Shown one piece after another: positions 24,451 to 38,000 of a stretch of 64,000 bases of DNA. The notes under the pieces are model-generated. The model saw only the letters and a program-made list of their open reading frames with translations, did not search any database and was not told the origin of the DNA. The stretch comes from Paramacrobiotus metropolitanus (lineage: Eukaryota > Tardigrada > Eutardigrada > Parachela > Macrobiotidae): contig NW_026570269.1 of NCBI RefSeq assembly GCF_019649055.1, forward strand, positions 930,001 through 994,000, written 5' to 3'. Position 1 is the first letter of the stretch. The number at the start of each line of letters is the position of its first letter. The position numbers were made by a program, and so were the translations under genes.

Positions 24451-25894
24451 TCAGTAGAATTTCTTAATAAATTGACAATGTAGGTATTCGCATACATAAA
24501 CACGGAAAATCTTATTCAAATCATTAATGGTGTCATAATGAATGTTTGCCAGGTTATCAGAGTTCTTGTGCCATACGCTGGGAAATGGTGTCGAAATTAA
24601 GTGCAATACTCTTACGCCCTTCTCCACAAACGGCCGATAATCGTCGTCCACCCAGGTCTTGGCCGGCAATGGGTCGTGTCAAAATACACCGATTTTCTTC
24701 CCCACGTTTTTATCAAACTCAATTGCGTCAGCCGTGTCTCTGCCGCATTCAATCGGGCAAACTGTCCGCGAGCATTGTAATAGAAATTCCGCAATGTTGT
24801 GTCCTTTGTACCCAACAAATCCAACAAAACTAGCAAATCCATGCTATCCAGTTCGTCCATGCTGGCATCATTCGGAGCAAAACGGTTACGAGTGTTTTTC
24901 AGCTTTTCCGATAACTTTCTGGCACCGTACAGGGAATCAGTGGCGCTCCACTCGCCGAACGCCTCTTCGCCGTCGAGAAACAGTATCTGTAAGGTCACAT
25001 CGAGTTTCTTATCGCGCTGTTTCAGGAACGGTTGGAGAACGGCCGCGGTGTCGATTATCTGTGCACACGGCACGGCGGAATCCGTGGCTCCGATAAACTG
25101 ATAATATGGATCGTATTTGGAGTCGAAATGACAAGCCAGAACGAGACGCCGCGGCGCACTGGGATCCAGTGTCGCGTAGATATTGGTCATGTTGCGAGCT
25201 CCACCAAACCATGCCGGTGGACTCGCCATGAAATTGTGCTGCTCCACAGTGTATCCTAAACCTTCCATTGTTGATATCAAAAACTGTCAAAAGCGTTTTC
25301 TTAGTGTAATACACGCAAGTTTACAGGTGGTATGCACCATGCACAGTGTTTTGATACATACACTTAAATCAAATTAATCTCGCAGTAAAACTTAGATTCT
25401 ATATTTAGATTTTACGATTGTTTTTCGATTAGTGAAAAACATGTTAATTGAGCTAAATACTTGTGTGTTGCAAATATTTTCTGGTAAATATTGTACTCGT
25501 ACCTTTGTACTTTTGCATTATTAGCACTGCCAGAAAATCGCGGAATGGCGATCGGTTTCAGATAATTCATAAAGCGTTCCTGATTTGAAAGGTCACTGAG
25601 GATCCTGAGAGTGTCCGCATCGTCCACGGTGGCTGGTGCGTGGACCTTCTGTGCCGCCACCCATTCCGGTGCCGCACGCAGCAAGGAACGAAGGACTTTA
25701 CGCAGTGTTGCTTTGTCCTCATGGACGCTATGTTCTTGCGGTCTCAGCTTCTCGGAGTTCTCCAGATCGTGTTGGTACGTGTGGGCACGAAGAGACGACG
25801 CACATAATAAAATGATTATGATCCTGCAACACCGGACGCAGCTGTTTATTTCACTTCGCAGTAGTTTTACTTCGCTATTTAGTTCACTTCGCAT
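24451..25894 (-). CDS. QPCT: Glutaminyl-peptide cyclotransferase (glutaminyl cyclase), with one frame break
   Basis: Zinc enzyme of the secretory pathway that converts N-terminal Gln of peptides and proteins to pyroglutamate. Exon 1 is 25894-25511 and exon 2 is 25283-24451, phase-0 join (AAA|GTACAA to CAG|TTT). The start is followed by a short polar stretch and a hydrophobic run, CCRIIIILLCASSLRA, read as a signal peptide. Conserved elements: LACHFDSKY, the zinc Asp in GATDSAVP, FLDGEEAF with the catalytic and zinc-binding glutamates, SLYGARKL, LLVLLDLLG, DDD before YRPF, VLHLIS, and the zinc His in SVWHK. At about 24650-24670 the frame changes by one base between YFDT and the PLPAKTWVDDDYRPF stretch; both sides align to the same family, so this is an indel error or a recent mutation. 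All active-site residues remain encodable. Confidence 0.9.
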
Positions 25895-27804
25895 AACTTA
25901 TATTTTCATTGTTTTTCAAAATTAAATTTCAACGTGCATATAAACAATAACAAATTTTTGTCAGCTGTATTTGCAAACAGAATAAGCTTTTCACTCAGAT
26001 AACTACATTACCATTTTCTCATTCGAAATGAAATATGAAACTATTGTACCCGAATAAACGTTTCACTTCTAAATACCCGGCATATTCACCCTGTCACCTT
26101 AAAGGTAGTATGCGTAGTACACATTGATTTACAGCAGGTATCATACGAAAGAATCTGGAAAGGGAGTACAAAAAAGATTATAACGGTATGTACAATTAAC
26201 CAAAAAGCGGGAAGTCAAAAGCAGTCCTAATACTAATAACAAAAAAGCTTTCCCAAATTCCTAAATTGACATTCTAGACTACGGTTTACGCTGCTATGCA
26301 GTGGTAGCACTGTTGGTAGCACTTTTAAAATCATAGCTGTATGACAAGTACCGTAATAACAGTTGACGGTGTTAAAGTTAGTAGATTCTTCTGTTATGGT
26401 ATGAACGCTATAGTGCGCCATTTACACGAAAACTGAAACTAAAAAAATTTTAGAACCGCTGTTAGTCTTTTATTATAAATTGTTTTTTCTTACAGGAATT
26501 GATTCCCAAACCTTTAGAGCACGTATATGCATCGCAGACGTATTTTTGGCATACCTAGCAACTTGCCCCTTATAATCAGCGTAGAAGGCGAGAAACTCCA
26601 TTATCTGTACACTTTGGGCGGCTGACTTTTAGATCCGATTGTAAATCCCGTTGTCTCCCGATAAACGATGGCAGCAGAATTTTTTTGGCTTAAGACTTGT
26701 AACGCTCCGAGTACAACAACCATACTATAATGCTACTAACCCTTGCTCTATCGAGAGTTAATAACACGAAAGTTTCGACCTTACCTTTGCGAAATCCAAT
26801 TAATATTGCAAAATTTTTGCGTAGCACGCGTTTTGCATATCGACATGGAAAGCAATAATTTCTGCTGACTAATTTTTTGTTAAACATGGTACGAAAGCCA
26901 TAAGAAAGGACAACGTACGGCACAGAAATTGCTATGCATAAACTAAGGGAATTAAGCAGTTTTCTTAAGTTAATAATGAGTTTTCATATAAGTAAGTACC
27001 GTAATAATAGTTGACGGTGTAAAGGTTATTATGTTAAAAGCTTTTGAAAATATTTAGCGAAATGAAATTCGGTATTAACTGCTACATTAACATTGGTGTA
27101 AAAAGCAGTTATTAACGTGTTTCAAGCCCCTGTATTCAGTTACTGCACCGCAGAAAATCTAGTACTCTGTAGTATGTACGTATTACTGTACAAGTTGCAG
27201 GAATCAAACCGTGCTCCTGTTCTTGTCGTCGTGTAAAGCATGCTTACTGTACAATTTGATTACACAATTATTATAGGATGCAGTGAGCAATATTATATTG
27301 GTATAGCTAGAAGGAGTACCGTTTAATGAACCGCTTGTTTGTTCCGCGTTAACTTTTGTTATGCCCTTTTTGCTTTGTGGTGGTTAAACTATAATTGATT
27401 ACGTATAACACTATAGAAAATTCAAAAGATCGTGTTATCAGTCTTTCGAAATTTAGCGAATACACGCGGCGAGTCGCGTGTATTTAACAAAGTTGTTTTA
27501 TTTATTTGTTTATCCAGCCAGTCTGAAAACTAATCACAAAAAGTTTAAAAGAACATATGCGAAGAACTACAGTATGGTAGTATGGAGAGTATATTATACT
27601 GACTGTGAGAGTTAGTACATAAACACAAAACGGTCCAAATCCTAACTTAGCTTTATTTATTATTAAGTTACTATGGCCTCTTCCTGAAACTCCAAAGTTA
27701 GTGGCAAGTGCAACACCGTAGCAATTCAAAGCTTGGATTCTTCTGGTTATCCTCCTTTCTATTCATTCAATACGGTCCAAAGCCAGACTTGGTCATAAGT
27801 ATTA
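25895..27804. other. Intergenic region between QPCT 5' end and DBX 3' end
   Basis: AT-rich. The words CAAGTACCGTAATAA(C/T)AGTTGACGGTGT at about 26344 and AAGTACCGTAATAATAGTTGACGG at about 26994 form a short dispersed repeat pair. No coding sequence or structured RNA is recognised. Confidence 0.45.
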
Positions 27805-30332
27805 TCAGTTCCATTGTGGTTGATCCTCAAAATCATGGTGACCTTTCTTTAGCAGTTTTCTGGTGTTTTCGTCAGTGTTTTTAGCACGATTTCTATAGCC
27901 AGAAATTACTTTGCCATAATTACAGTAGCTGGTCATTGATTCCTTTCCTATCGGCAAGGACAAGGGAATACCGTCATTATAATTATATAATTTTAGAATA
28001 GCGCAGCCAATAACTGTTCACAGTTTTGGTGACGATATTATTGTTTAATACTGATTGTTGAGGCTGCAACAACCTAAAAGACCTTAAAAATTGCAAGCAG
28101 TGGTTTTAAATGCTTTCTTACCGGCAAATTAGTAGTTCCCTTTCTTGGCTATTTCTCCACTTCTGAGTCAAAAATTGGCAGGAAAAGACACATTTAATTA
28201 AGTATTTACCAAATTTTTGCTGCCGAACACCCGAATGCAGAAGTCACGATAATTTAATCTTACCATTCGGCGGTTTTGAAACCAAACTTTAACCTAGAAA
28301 AGCAAGCCATGATGGAATACATTAATAATTGGTCCGCTTATTTTACGTCAGAGCAACTGCTAAATAACAACAAATGCGATTTCCAGAAATTTATTTTTAA
28401 CTGGTATGTATCTTAATATTACTTTCAAAAATAATGGCTGCAAAATTGTTTAGTTTTCTGTAGCAATGACTAGTAAACTGTACGTGCATGAAATATTTTT
28501 TATACTCCTGTACACGCCCAAAGGACACGCGCCTCCTGTCATACGCCCAAAGGATAAACAAAAAATGCGCTCGAGTTAGTAGTTCTTGTTTGTGTAGCAC
28601 ACGTTTATATTGGATTTAAAACTGTACATTGGTTTACCTGGGAATCTTTTAACCCCAGTGTCTCGGATAGCTTTTTTCTGTCTGGTTTGCTGATATATTT
28701 TTGCGTCTGAAATCGATCTTCCAGACGCTGACGTTGTAGATCAGAAAATACCGCTCTGCGGGATATTCCACGCCTGGGCTTTGGTGTTTTATTAGACCAT
28801 AACATTGGATTGCGCGTCCATGAAGTCGTTGAGGTCACCACTGGCCGCACTAAGTCTAAGGAAACAAATTACCGTTCCTAATAATTATTTCCAATAGCGT
28901 TGAAACTATAACTTTGCACACACTATCCGTACCCGAAAAATTAACTGCTGTAGAACGAAGGTGACACTAACTATTTAGTAATTTTTATGCAAAAATTGTA
29001 GAAACCAGTACCTACATAAGTCATAAGCCATGAAAACTAGCAATTACATAAAAAAAATATTTCGATACACAGAGTTCATGTACTTAACTGCTATAGTTTT
29101 CAAAGCTTATGTGCGTCCCGGTTCCTACAATTTTAGCATTACAACTACTAGGTAGTAGTTAGTGCTGGAGTGCGCTGGTAAAGAAACAGTATACGCGTAC
29201 CGGTTATGTTACGGCTCGATCCTTATGTGTCTGACTTTATTAAAATGTAATGATTGAGCTCAGATTCTTGATTAGTTTAATAAATAAAGAAAACGCAGTT
29301 GAGTTTAATTTGTATAACTACTTAGGGTATCATGCGTTTCTTGACTGCAATTTATAGTACATGTGTTTTGAAAAGAAACGTTACCTGGACAGTGTTTTGG
29401 AGACGACAAATGTTGAGCGGAATCATTTAACTCTGAACTATATTCCAAGTTTGTATGAAGCATAAGATCGTCAAGCGCTGTAATTGTGGACAGTTTTGTG
29501 TTTGGGAGTATTGTAAATGCTCCATGCTCTGTAAAACAATTCATCTGCTATTTTACCAGCCGACTTATTAGAATATTGCAAGTGCAAAGCGCATATATAT
29601 ACTTTTGCAATCGTATTAAGTTTACGTAGGAGGAGACGGTTTGACAGTAAGGAGGTTACTCTGGCGCAATGTGTATTGTACATGTTGTTACACTTGCAGT
29701 GCGCTCACCATTGTAAAACATAGGATAAAAGACACTGCCTAAATTTTCAAATTTATTGATTTTATTCCTTTTGGGGGTTTAGAACTGGACACATAAAGGA
29801 TTAACCTGAAGACAATGGGCAGAAAAAATATGCAATATTTTAAAGATTACCGAAAACCAAACTTCAGCGCTTTTTTAAAAATGAAACTGTTATCAGATCA
29901 AGATGATTGTACCTCATTAGTTTGTATGGTGAAGTACTGTACGAGTTATTAATAATACGCATAGTAACTTACTTCTCAATCCGGAAGGAATAGGATTTCT
30001 GTTTAGCACTAAACTGCTATCAAACGCGTCTTGCAGCGCATTATGGCGCGCCAAATGCTGCTGTAGAGCAGTGATGACCTTTACGTCACCATGTCGAATT
30101 TCTGGCTTCACAACGTTGACGCTTGAGATAGAAATGCCAGGAAATGTGCACCAACGGGCCATTTAACAGGAAGCGGTACCTGCAGATTATTATTCATTGG
30201 CAGATCCATGTCAGCCGGAATACACAACGAAGAACGAGATCCCGAAACAGTTTCTTCTTGCGCGACATCTTCAAACCACTCAAACTCGTAGCCGTACAAA
30301 TCTCCACCAAATAACAAATTCGCATTTGACAT
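27805..30332 (-). CDS. DBX: DBX-class homeobox transcription factor, complete
   Basis: Homeodomain factor of the Dbx class, used in nervous-system patterning in animals studied. Exons in transcript order: 30332-30180, 30105-29973, 29528-29385, 28855-28638, 28293-28264, 28162-28122, 27892-27805; about 268 residues. The homeodomain is split over exons 4-6. It shows RRAVFSDLQRQRLEDRF, QKYISKPDRKKLSETLG, LKDSQ, then VKVWFQNRRM and KWRNSQERELL, which is the Dbx signature (KYISKPDRKKLA, KWRNSKERELL). The invariant WFQNRR with Asn51 is intact. The C-terminus is short and acidic/aromatic (DFEDQPQWN). The first intron is the weakest call: only 74 bp with a poor acceptor (GTGAAG), chosen because it keeps phase 0. 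An indel or an alternative start in exon 2 is possible. Confidence 0.92.
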
Positions 30333-32048
30333 TCTCCTTAACTTTCACAACACAGCAACCATTTAAGCAGTAAACTATTTATGCTTGTTTGTACAGCATA
30401 CGAGAACATCAATGCATTTAGTGTGCATAATTTCGACAGTATCAGTTTGCCGCATTCACATCGCATACAAACAAATTAGGGTGTAGTAAAGTAAGCGGTT
30501 CTCCCAACAAGATCGATTACCAATAAAACTAGAATGTTGATCTTAATAAATTATTGCACTTGTAAGGAAGATCTGAAGTTTATATGTTGCATTTCGAATT
30601 TGCTCGAACTTGCTGGTATCTACAAACTTATTCTGAGATGAAGTATGCATGAATGTTCAGATCATGCATACATACAGCTCCTTGTGTAAATGGCAATTTG
30701 TTGTACAATCACAGCTACGGCAAATCATTGTGGAAGCCTCCCATTTGCGCTAACGCTAAAACTATTAGCGTTGTTGTCACTTCCATCTGTTGGCCAGAAG
30801 CAAACGGCAAAGCAATATTAGGATTATACATTAAGCTATCATGATCTTTATTTTCCCTGCCTGGAAAAGTTTGGCGAGAGCACTGCTGATAGCTCTGGTA
30901 TTGCAACACTTCAAATTTCATCATGGATTTTTAAAGATTCCTGGGTAAATTGTAAGAGGTGACCGCAAGAAGCAAGGACTGTAACCTAGTGCCGGATAAC
31001 ATAATAGAACCGTATTCGTCGTCTTTGGGCTGTCACTATACGTGTATGTTCACATTCCATATTGTAAATGACAGTTTGAGTAAATACCAAGCACGGGTAA
31101 GTACCAAAACTGCAATCAAATATGTAATAGGTGCCATATCTGCAATAGTAAAAGGGAAGTTTCATGCACACAATATTAATTTAAAGCAAGAGTATTCAAA
31201 GTTTTTTAATTGTCTTATTGCCTCCGTAATCTATCAAGTAAAACACAATCATTGTGTATGGTATCTAAAAAAAGCGGAGTTTGCTAACGGTTTTGTTGAA
31301 TTACAATACATGTCATGCAGGTGAAAGTTTTTCAGTAATTTACTACGAGTACCGTACTTACATACATGCGCGGGAACGACATCGAGAATTACTGAATATT
31401 TATATGTACTATACAATACGTAGGTTGTACAGTCGATTCTGTGTCATCATACAGAAACTCTAGTTTGCCCCGTTTCATGTTGGTGAGTTTAAAGTTGCCA
31501 AATTTAATACAAATGTCGGTTGTGATTGTGAACTTAAATAGTTCTGGAACGATTTTCACTTTCAAAAGTATTTAACATAGTTAACAACCACCACTACTGG
31601 TCCACTAGGATAGTATATGTAACAAGATTTTCAATAAGGCGCTGAACTGACGCAACTGCCGCCGGTAACATAGTGCCACAATGGTATATACTATATATTC
31701 CCTAGTTTATTTTCGAATATCATAAAGCGGTTGTTTTATACCTGCAGCTATGCTTGCCAGTTGCCGCTATGATTTTATTTAGCATCATGTCTGAAAAATG
31801 CAGTTGCGTCTACGGCAGAGACCCTGAAGCATAAACCTTTAGGCAGTGCTTTGCGTTCTTTACAGTTTTATTTTTGTGTGGTATTAGGAAGTTGCGCATC
31901 CTCGCATGGACTGTTAGGGCGATATCATAATCGACCGGTTTAGTTCGAATTCGAGAATGCATTTTTCCGTGTTCAGATCCTCGATAAGTTAGTGATTACA
32001 ATGTAGGAACTACGGTTGTGGAAATTGCAGGTTTTTGCAGATTAGAAA
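30333..32048. other. Divergent intergenic region between DBX and the TMEM63-like gene
   Basis: The two flanking genes point away from each other, so both promoters should lie here. A 121-codon ORF at 30959-31324 has no recognisable family, no signal peptide and ordinary intergenic composition; I do not call it. Nothing else is seen. Confidence 0.45.
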
Positions 32049-35000
32049 ATGGTTGAGGTAGACACGATAGAGAAGACGGTGTCACACAGCACCATAATTA
32101 ATGGACACAATGACACGTCTTCCATCACCGTCCAGCATACGGATGTACACGGAAAACACGATTATCTTGCTCCGAATAATCACCAACTGAACTCTCCAGG
32201 ACTTTCTCAAGCGCCGGTTTTTGTTGGCGGAACTATTCCTGCAAGCAGTTTTGAAAATGTTCCGGGAAATATTATCGGGAATGTGGTACCGGAAAAGAAT
32301 GGCATACGCCATGAAGACGATGTTGCTGCATCATGGGAAGACGAACGACAGCACCCTGGCGGTGAGATTTCAAATGCAAAAGATATACAGTGAGCTGTTG
32401 GCTGAGGAATAGCTATTAAATCCTAATTTCGGTTAACTGCGTAAAGAGATAATCAAGAAAAACAGATATAACCCTTACTAGCACTTGCAAGTCTTAAACT
32501 GACGACTAAATACGCACGTTGCGACCAAAAATACAGTATTACAAATTTAAGGCGCAAATAACGCTTGATAAACTCCCTAAGTACTCATGTAGTATTCATT
32601 TCCTTGCGCATTTTGAAGATAAAACTTGAGATTAATAAGTAACACAATATTACTTCCTCGAACAGATGCATCCGCTGAAAAGAATACCGGGGCTAGCGAA
32701 AAGGAGACAGAAAATCCGAACGTGGTAAACCTTCCTTCGGTTGTATTCCTGCCAGGACACAGTCCAATGAGGCACTCTGTCCCAGATCGAGCAAACACCA
32801 ACGGGCCGCGAAAGGAGCAAGTTCCCGGTATTTCCAGAACCGTTAATATACTGTAATGAAAAGGCTAAAGGATTAGTATTTTCTATTGATGCAGGCGTTG
32901 AATTCCGCAAAATGTTGTTCATATTGTTAATAATTACAAATCTGTAGATCATGAAATATTAAATAAACTACTTCATTTGCTCGTACTTATTTATGTATAT
33001 AGATAAAATATTTTGTTACTATCAAATATATAATATGCATGTTATTATCAGTACACACTATACAGTATACGTATGCTCGCATGCATTTTGCAGTATTCTC
33101 CTTTTCGCAAATATTTCTTTCTGCAGTGGGATCAGCCAATTCACCAAATAAGAATGGTTTTCTGGGCGCAGTTTCTGCCAGTTCAGAAATTCCACCACAT
33201 TTTGCTCCATCACCTGAAAATGCTCCACAACTCTTTGGCGTCCCTGCTGCGATAACCGGGGAAAGAAAAGGCTACTTTCAAGGGGAAGCGGTAACGACAG
33301 AGCACACGATTTCCGCTCCTGTTCAAAATGCCGCCGAGACTTCAGAAGCTTCCAGCTCTTTCCCAGCGCATCCGCCTAAAATCTCGAACCAACAGCCACC
33401 GCCCGGTTCAAGGATTTTTTATCGCGACCATATGAATATTCCAAATATGGGTGGAGATAGGCCGGCAGGCTTCGGGAACACTAATGCCCTCGGGCAGGAG
33501 AGCGATATTGGTGGCCATGTAAACAACATAAATACTGCAGTCCAGCCTGGCAATGCGAGGCCGACAACAGTGGCAACTGCTGCGAATGCCAACCAGCAGG
33601 AATCACCATATTCTCAGCGCTACGAGACTGCTGTTCCTTACGTTAGCGGTAAACCTGAAGCACTGGAAGACACTAACAGCGTGGAAATTAAAAATAACCA
33701 ACATGGAAATATGCCAAAGCCGATAATGACAGAACGGTCAGTTCTAGAAAAGCCGCAAGCAGTGCGCAAAATTGGGAACATTTCGCAGTTTGCTCACGAT
33801 GGTTCACAGCCTGAACTGGTCAAGCCAGCAAATGTTCGTGAAGATAACGGCAAAGCGTTTCCGGTTCCTGTAACAAACAAAGAAATACCAGAAAATGCAG
33901 TGGACGCGCCTTGGCATGCGTCAAACCAACCAGCAAAATCTGAATCAGAACCGGTAAAAGGGCATGGCCATCGGGATCAATTCCATGCCATACCTCCAAA
34001 GAATCCAACACATGGTATAGCTTACGACAACGGCAAACTAACAGCGCACGAATTACCGCCGGAAGGAAAGAATATGATATCGGACGATTTCAAAAACAGT
34101 GCATCAAATCTGCAGCCAGAAAAACCTGTCCAGAAGGGGGGATTATCAGAGAGAGAAAATGCAATAAGTCATCCTGTTGCTGAGTTTCCAGTGCAAACTG
34201 TAGGAACGCTAGTGCATACAGAAAATACTAACAATGGGAACAAAATTTCTGAGCCTCCAAGGCAACGCCATCCTTATCACCACAAAAACCTCCACGGATT
34301 CAACGAACATGCCCAAAATTTTCCAAAACACGATGAAGTAGAGCTAGACAGAAACACACCTGATATCCCGCCTGGAGAAGCAGCTGTCGATGAATTTGCC
34401 GATCATGCACTGGGCACCGGTAATCAGGAAAAGATCGACCAAAATCCATCACGAAAAGAAATTGGCGACGGCGGAATGTCACAAATTTTCGATGCAAAAC
34501 GTGCTCCCCCTAAAACCACGCAACATGATAGCCGTCCAGATGAAAACAAATTTTTAAACAAGTTGCCCCAAGGCGGAAGAGAAATGATACCCGATTACGG
34601 TAAGAGTGGCAAACAGACACCGTCTGCGAAACCGCTAGTTTTACCGATGTCACTTACTTCGCCGCTAGAAAACGATAATTTCTGGCCGGAAAAGAAGATT
34701 AATGACAAAACTGCTCATCATCATAAATCCCCTCCATTTGATAACGCTACATCGGCTGCTGGGCAAAAACCGCATCATAAAGTCAATAATACTGATTTTC
34801 CAAATCAAAATCAGCAAACTGCAGAGTTTTCAAATTTCCCAGGGGAAATAGGTATAGCGTATCTTAACGCAGACCATCCTACAGCGGATAGTATGCCGCA
34901 GAATAATGCGCGACCTTCCCGAACGAAACCCGAAGTTTCTTTTGTCGACCACTATCATCACAGGGCCAGAAATTTTCCATCCGATGAAGGGATTGCGATG

Positions 35001-38000
35001 GATCAAGAGCACAAACCAAGCCACGACAAGAAACCTGTTGCCGCTGAGCCGCAGTCTGAGACACAACCGGGAGTGCTGGCATTTCCCCAGTTGTACCCAG
35101 TCGGCCCCAAGCTCAAAATACATTAAGCACGCAGTTAGCATCGGTGAAGAATGTTCCGCTTTTCGACGATCATCATCACAGAGCGCAGAATAATCAGGAC
35201 GATGAATTATGGAACGAACGACCGCACAGTGTCAGGGTTCATTATCCCAAAAATCAAGAGCGGGCGAAAGGTCAACATGTCGCTGCAGCAATTTTCCCAA
35301 CCATATCGGACCATGAACAACTGAATCGCCCATTTGGTGGCGATACCGAGCAGTACAACAATGAATTTGTGTATTTTCCGGATAAAAATCTGAGTCAGCG
35401 CAAAAAGGGCGAAATTCCGCATGAGACGGGTTTTCCGCTAGGGCATACGATACATGACGAACCCGATTTATATCGTCATCGCATTAAACCGAACTCACCG
35501 TCAGGAAGCCAACTCGACCACGATGTGTTTGGAGCAGGTGAGAAAAATACTGCAGCACTGGCCGGAAGACAAACGAATAAACATTTTGCGGCTGCTCCAG
35601 AGATGACTTTTCCTCCACCACAATTTTCCGAATCAAGCGTAATTGGCAACAACGAAGGCAACAACTTTGGGCAGGAATCTGCATCAAACATCTGGGATGA
35701 CTCTTTTCATCTCGAGCCTAAAGGTAACGCTAAAAACAGCTTGGCCAATGAAGCGTGGACTGGAACTGAAAATCGTAAGCTGGCCAACAGTCATCCGACT
35801 GTTGTACCTGGTGCTACACTAACCGGCTATGACTCTGATCAAGGAATTCAACCAGAGGAAGCTGATTTTGATCACAGTGACGAAGAGTTTAAAGATATGC
35901 CAAAGGAAACTGGTACCATGAACCAAAACGTACTCAGTAAAAGATTGAGTAATATGCCACAAGATGGAGCTCGGCCACTTGTTTTACCGGCAAACGAAAA
36001 CGGCAACGTGAATCGGCATCGAAATCTGGCTTCGTCGGAACCAGCAGGCGAGCACGATACGGTTGGTGTGATACCAACCAATGAGCTACCCAGAAAATTC
36101 GCGAGAAATGACGAGGAATTCCAAGAAAGCAACCGTCCGTTTTTAGGGGCTTTTACTCCAGCAGTCAGAGCAGACGCGTATCAGCACAAACCCCACGGCC
36201 AGAGTGCTAATTACAAGCCAAACCTGTCAGTTAACGAAGAAGAAATTTCGCCGCCTCCGCCAATTACATCCTTTGGGAATTGGAATCAGAGTAACGGCCA
36301 TCGCACTACCAATTTTATTCCAGAATACAAGCAGCAACGACTAAGTTTTTCGCGACCTTTACCAAATGACAATAGTTACATGAATTCCAATGAGTTCGAT
36401 CGCCCTGCATATAGCGTGCCAAATGCCGACCACTATCACCACCGTTCGGTCGCAAGTGACAGGCAACCATTCAACGGGATAGGAGACAACAGCAAAAATT
36501 CCCATGCGACAATGGATGGAAAGGGTCAAAGCGGGCCAAAAGGGACAGTCGTATTGCCAATTCCCATCGCATATATGCCGGCTATCGAGCAAATGAACGA
36601 CTCGCCATATGTAAATGAACCAGTTGATCATTATAGACATCGGCATGCGAAACCTATTACTGGCTGGAAAGCTCCTGAAATGGACTACGAAGAGATTCCT
36701 GCAAATAAGCAACTTCGGTTTGGGCCGATAGCAGGGCATCGCGAAGATACCGAAGCAATGCCTGAGGCATCTGAAGATCAAGGTTCATTAGTTTCCATGT
36801 CGGCTTTGCCGCTTTTCCCTCGTGGAAATGATAACGCTGAATATCACACACCAAATCCTCAATCACGGCATTTTCCAAACAAAAATGATAATTACAGCGA
36901 TGCGAAAGCGATCCCAGTACAGCCAGTTCCCCAGACAGCAGATATATTCAAGCTGCCCAATGAAAACCAGAACGACAAGGACGCGCAACATGGTCAGAAG
37001 CTTCTTCATCCACCCCGACATATGGGTCCACCGACTGACCCTTATCAGCACAAGCGCAATCTCAATGGCGGCGCTAGCCACCCTGCTTTCGTAGCCAACA
37101 ATGAACCGTATAGCGAGCCTGATAATTTAGCCAACCTAGCCAGATATCCTGCAGATTACAGCAACGCACATGCTCCTCCGGATCGTTCCTTTAAAATGGC
37201 TCCTGATCAGTTAAAAAATGTACCTCCTGGCCAAAGACTTCCTGACAAGCCTGGTGCAACTGAGAACAGGGCTGAAGAAGAAACTCCTGATCAGCTACCA
37301 CTAACTCCGCATCACCATCACCAGCCAATGTCCAACTTCATGCTCCAGAACACGGGACTACCTAATCCCAGTGGGGACGAAAACATCAATACTGCAGCTG
37401 ATGAAAGAATGGAAAACTTAGGAACACCGAATCATTTTACGCAGCCGGCGGGATTTTCACCAGATCCGACAGCTGACGAAGAATTACAGCAGATCGGCTC
37501 GTCTAACAATTATCCAGCTGCAGGCACTTATAAACATCGTCCTCATGGTCAACTTTTGGAGAGTTCGTTACATGAAAATACCCAACCGGAAGGCGGTTCA
37601 TCACACATTAACGGTTACCCATTGTCAACTCACAAAGCAGGACTATCCGCCTTTCCACCAAACATTTATAACTCGGAACATCCAAGAGCTAATCCAAATT
37701 CTCACCACGAACAGGGAAGGACGATTACCCCGCCTCAATTGCCGGCAGGTCAACGCTATCCAGTTTCTCCCAGGAAACTTGAAGAACAGCCAGCGGTCGC
37801 TCACGAGCCACGGGCCTTCGATGCGTCTCTTTCATATGGATATCAACATATACCACCTTACTTGCACCATGGTCAGGGAGAGAACTTTGCTGATTATCCT
37901 ACTGACTCCTTCGGCAAAACAGAAAAAACAAGAAATACAATTTTTGCGCCTATTGTATTTCCGCAATCAGCCGCACCTTCTGCTGGTGAAGCAGATTCCG

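Noticed and set aside
30959-31324. 121-codon ORF between DBX and TMEM63
   Set aside because: No recognisable family or splice context; AT-rich sequence gives ORFs of this size by chance.
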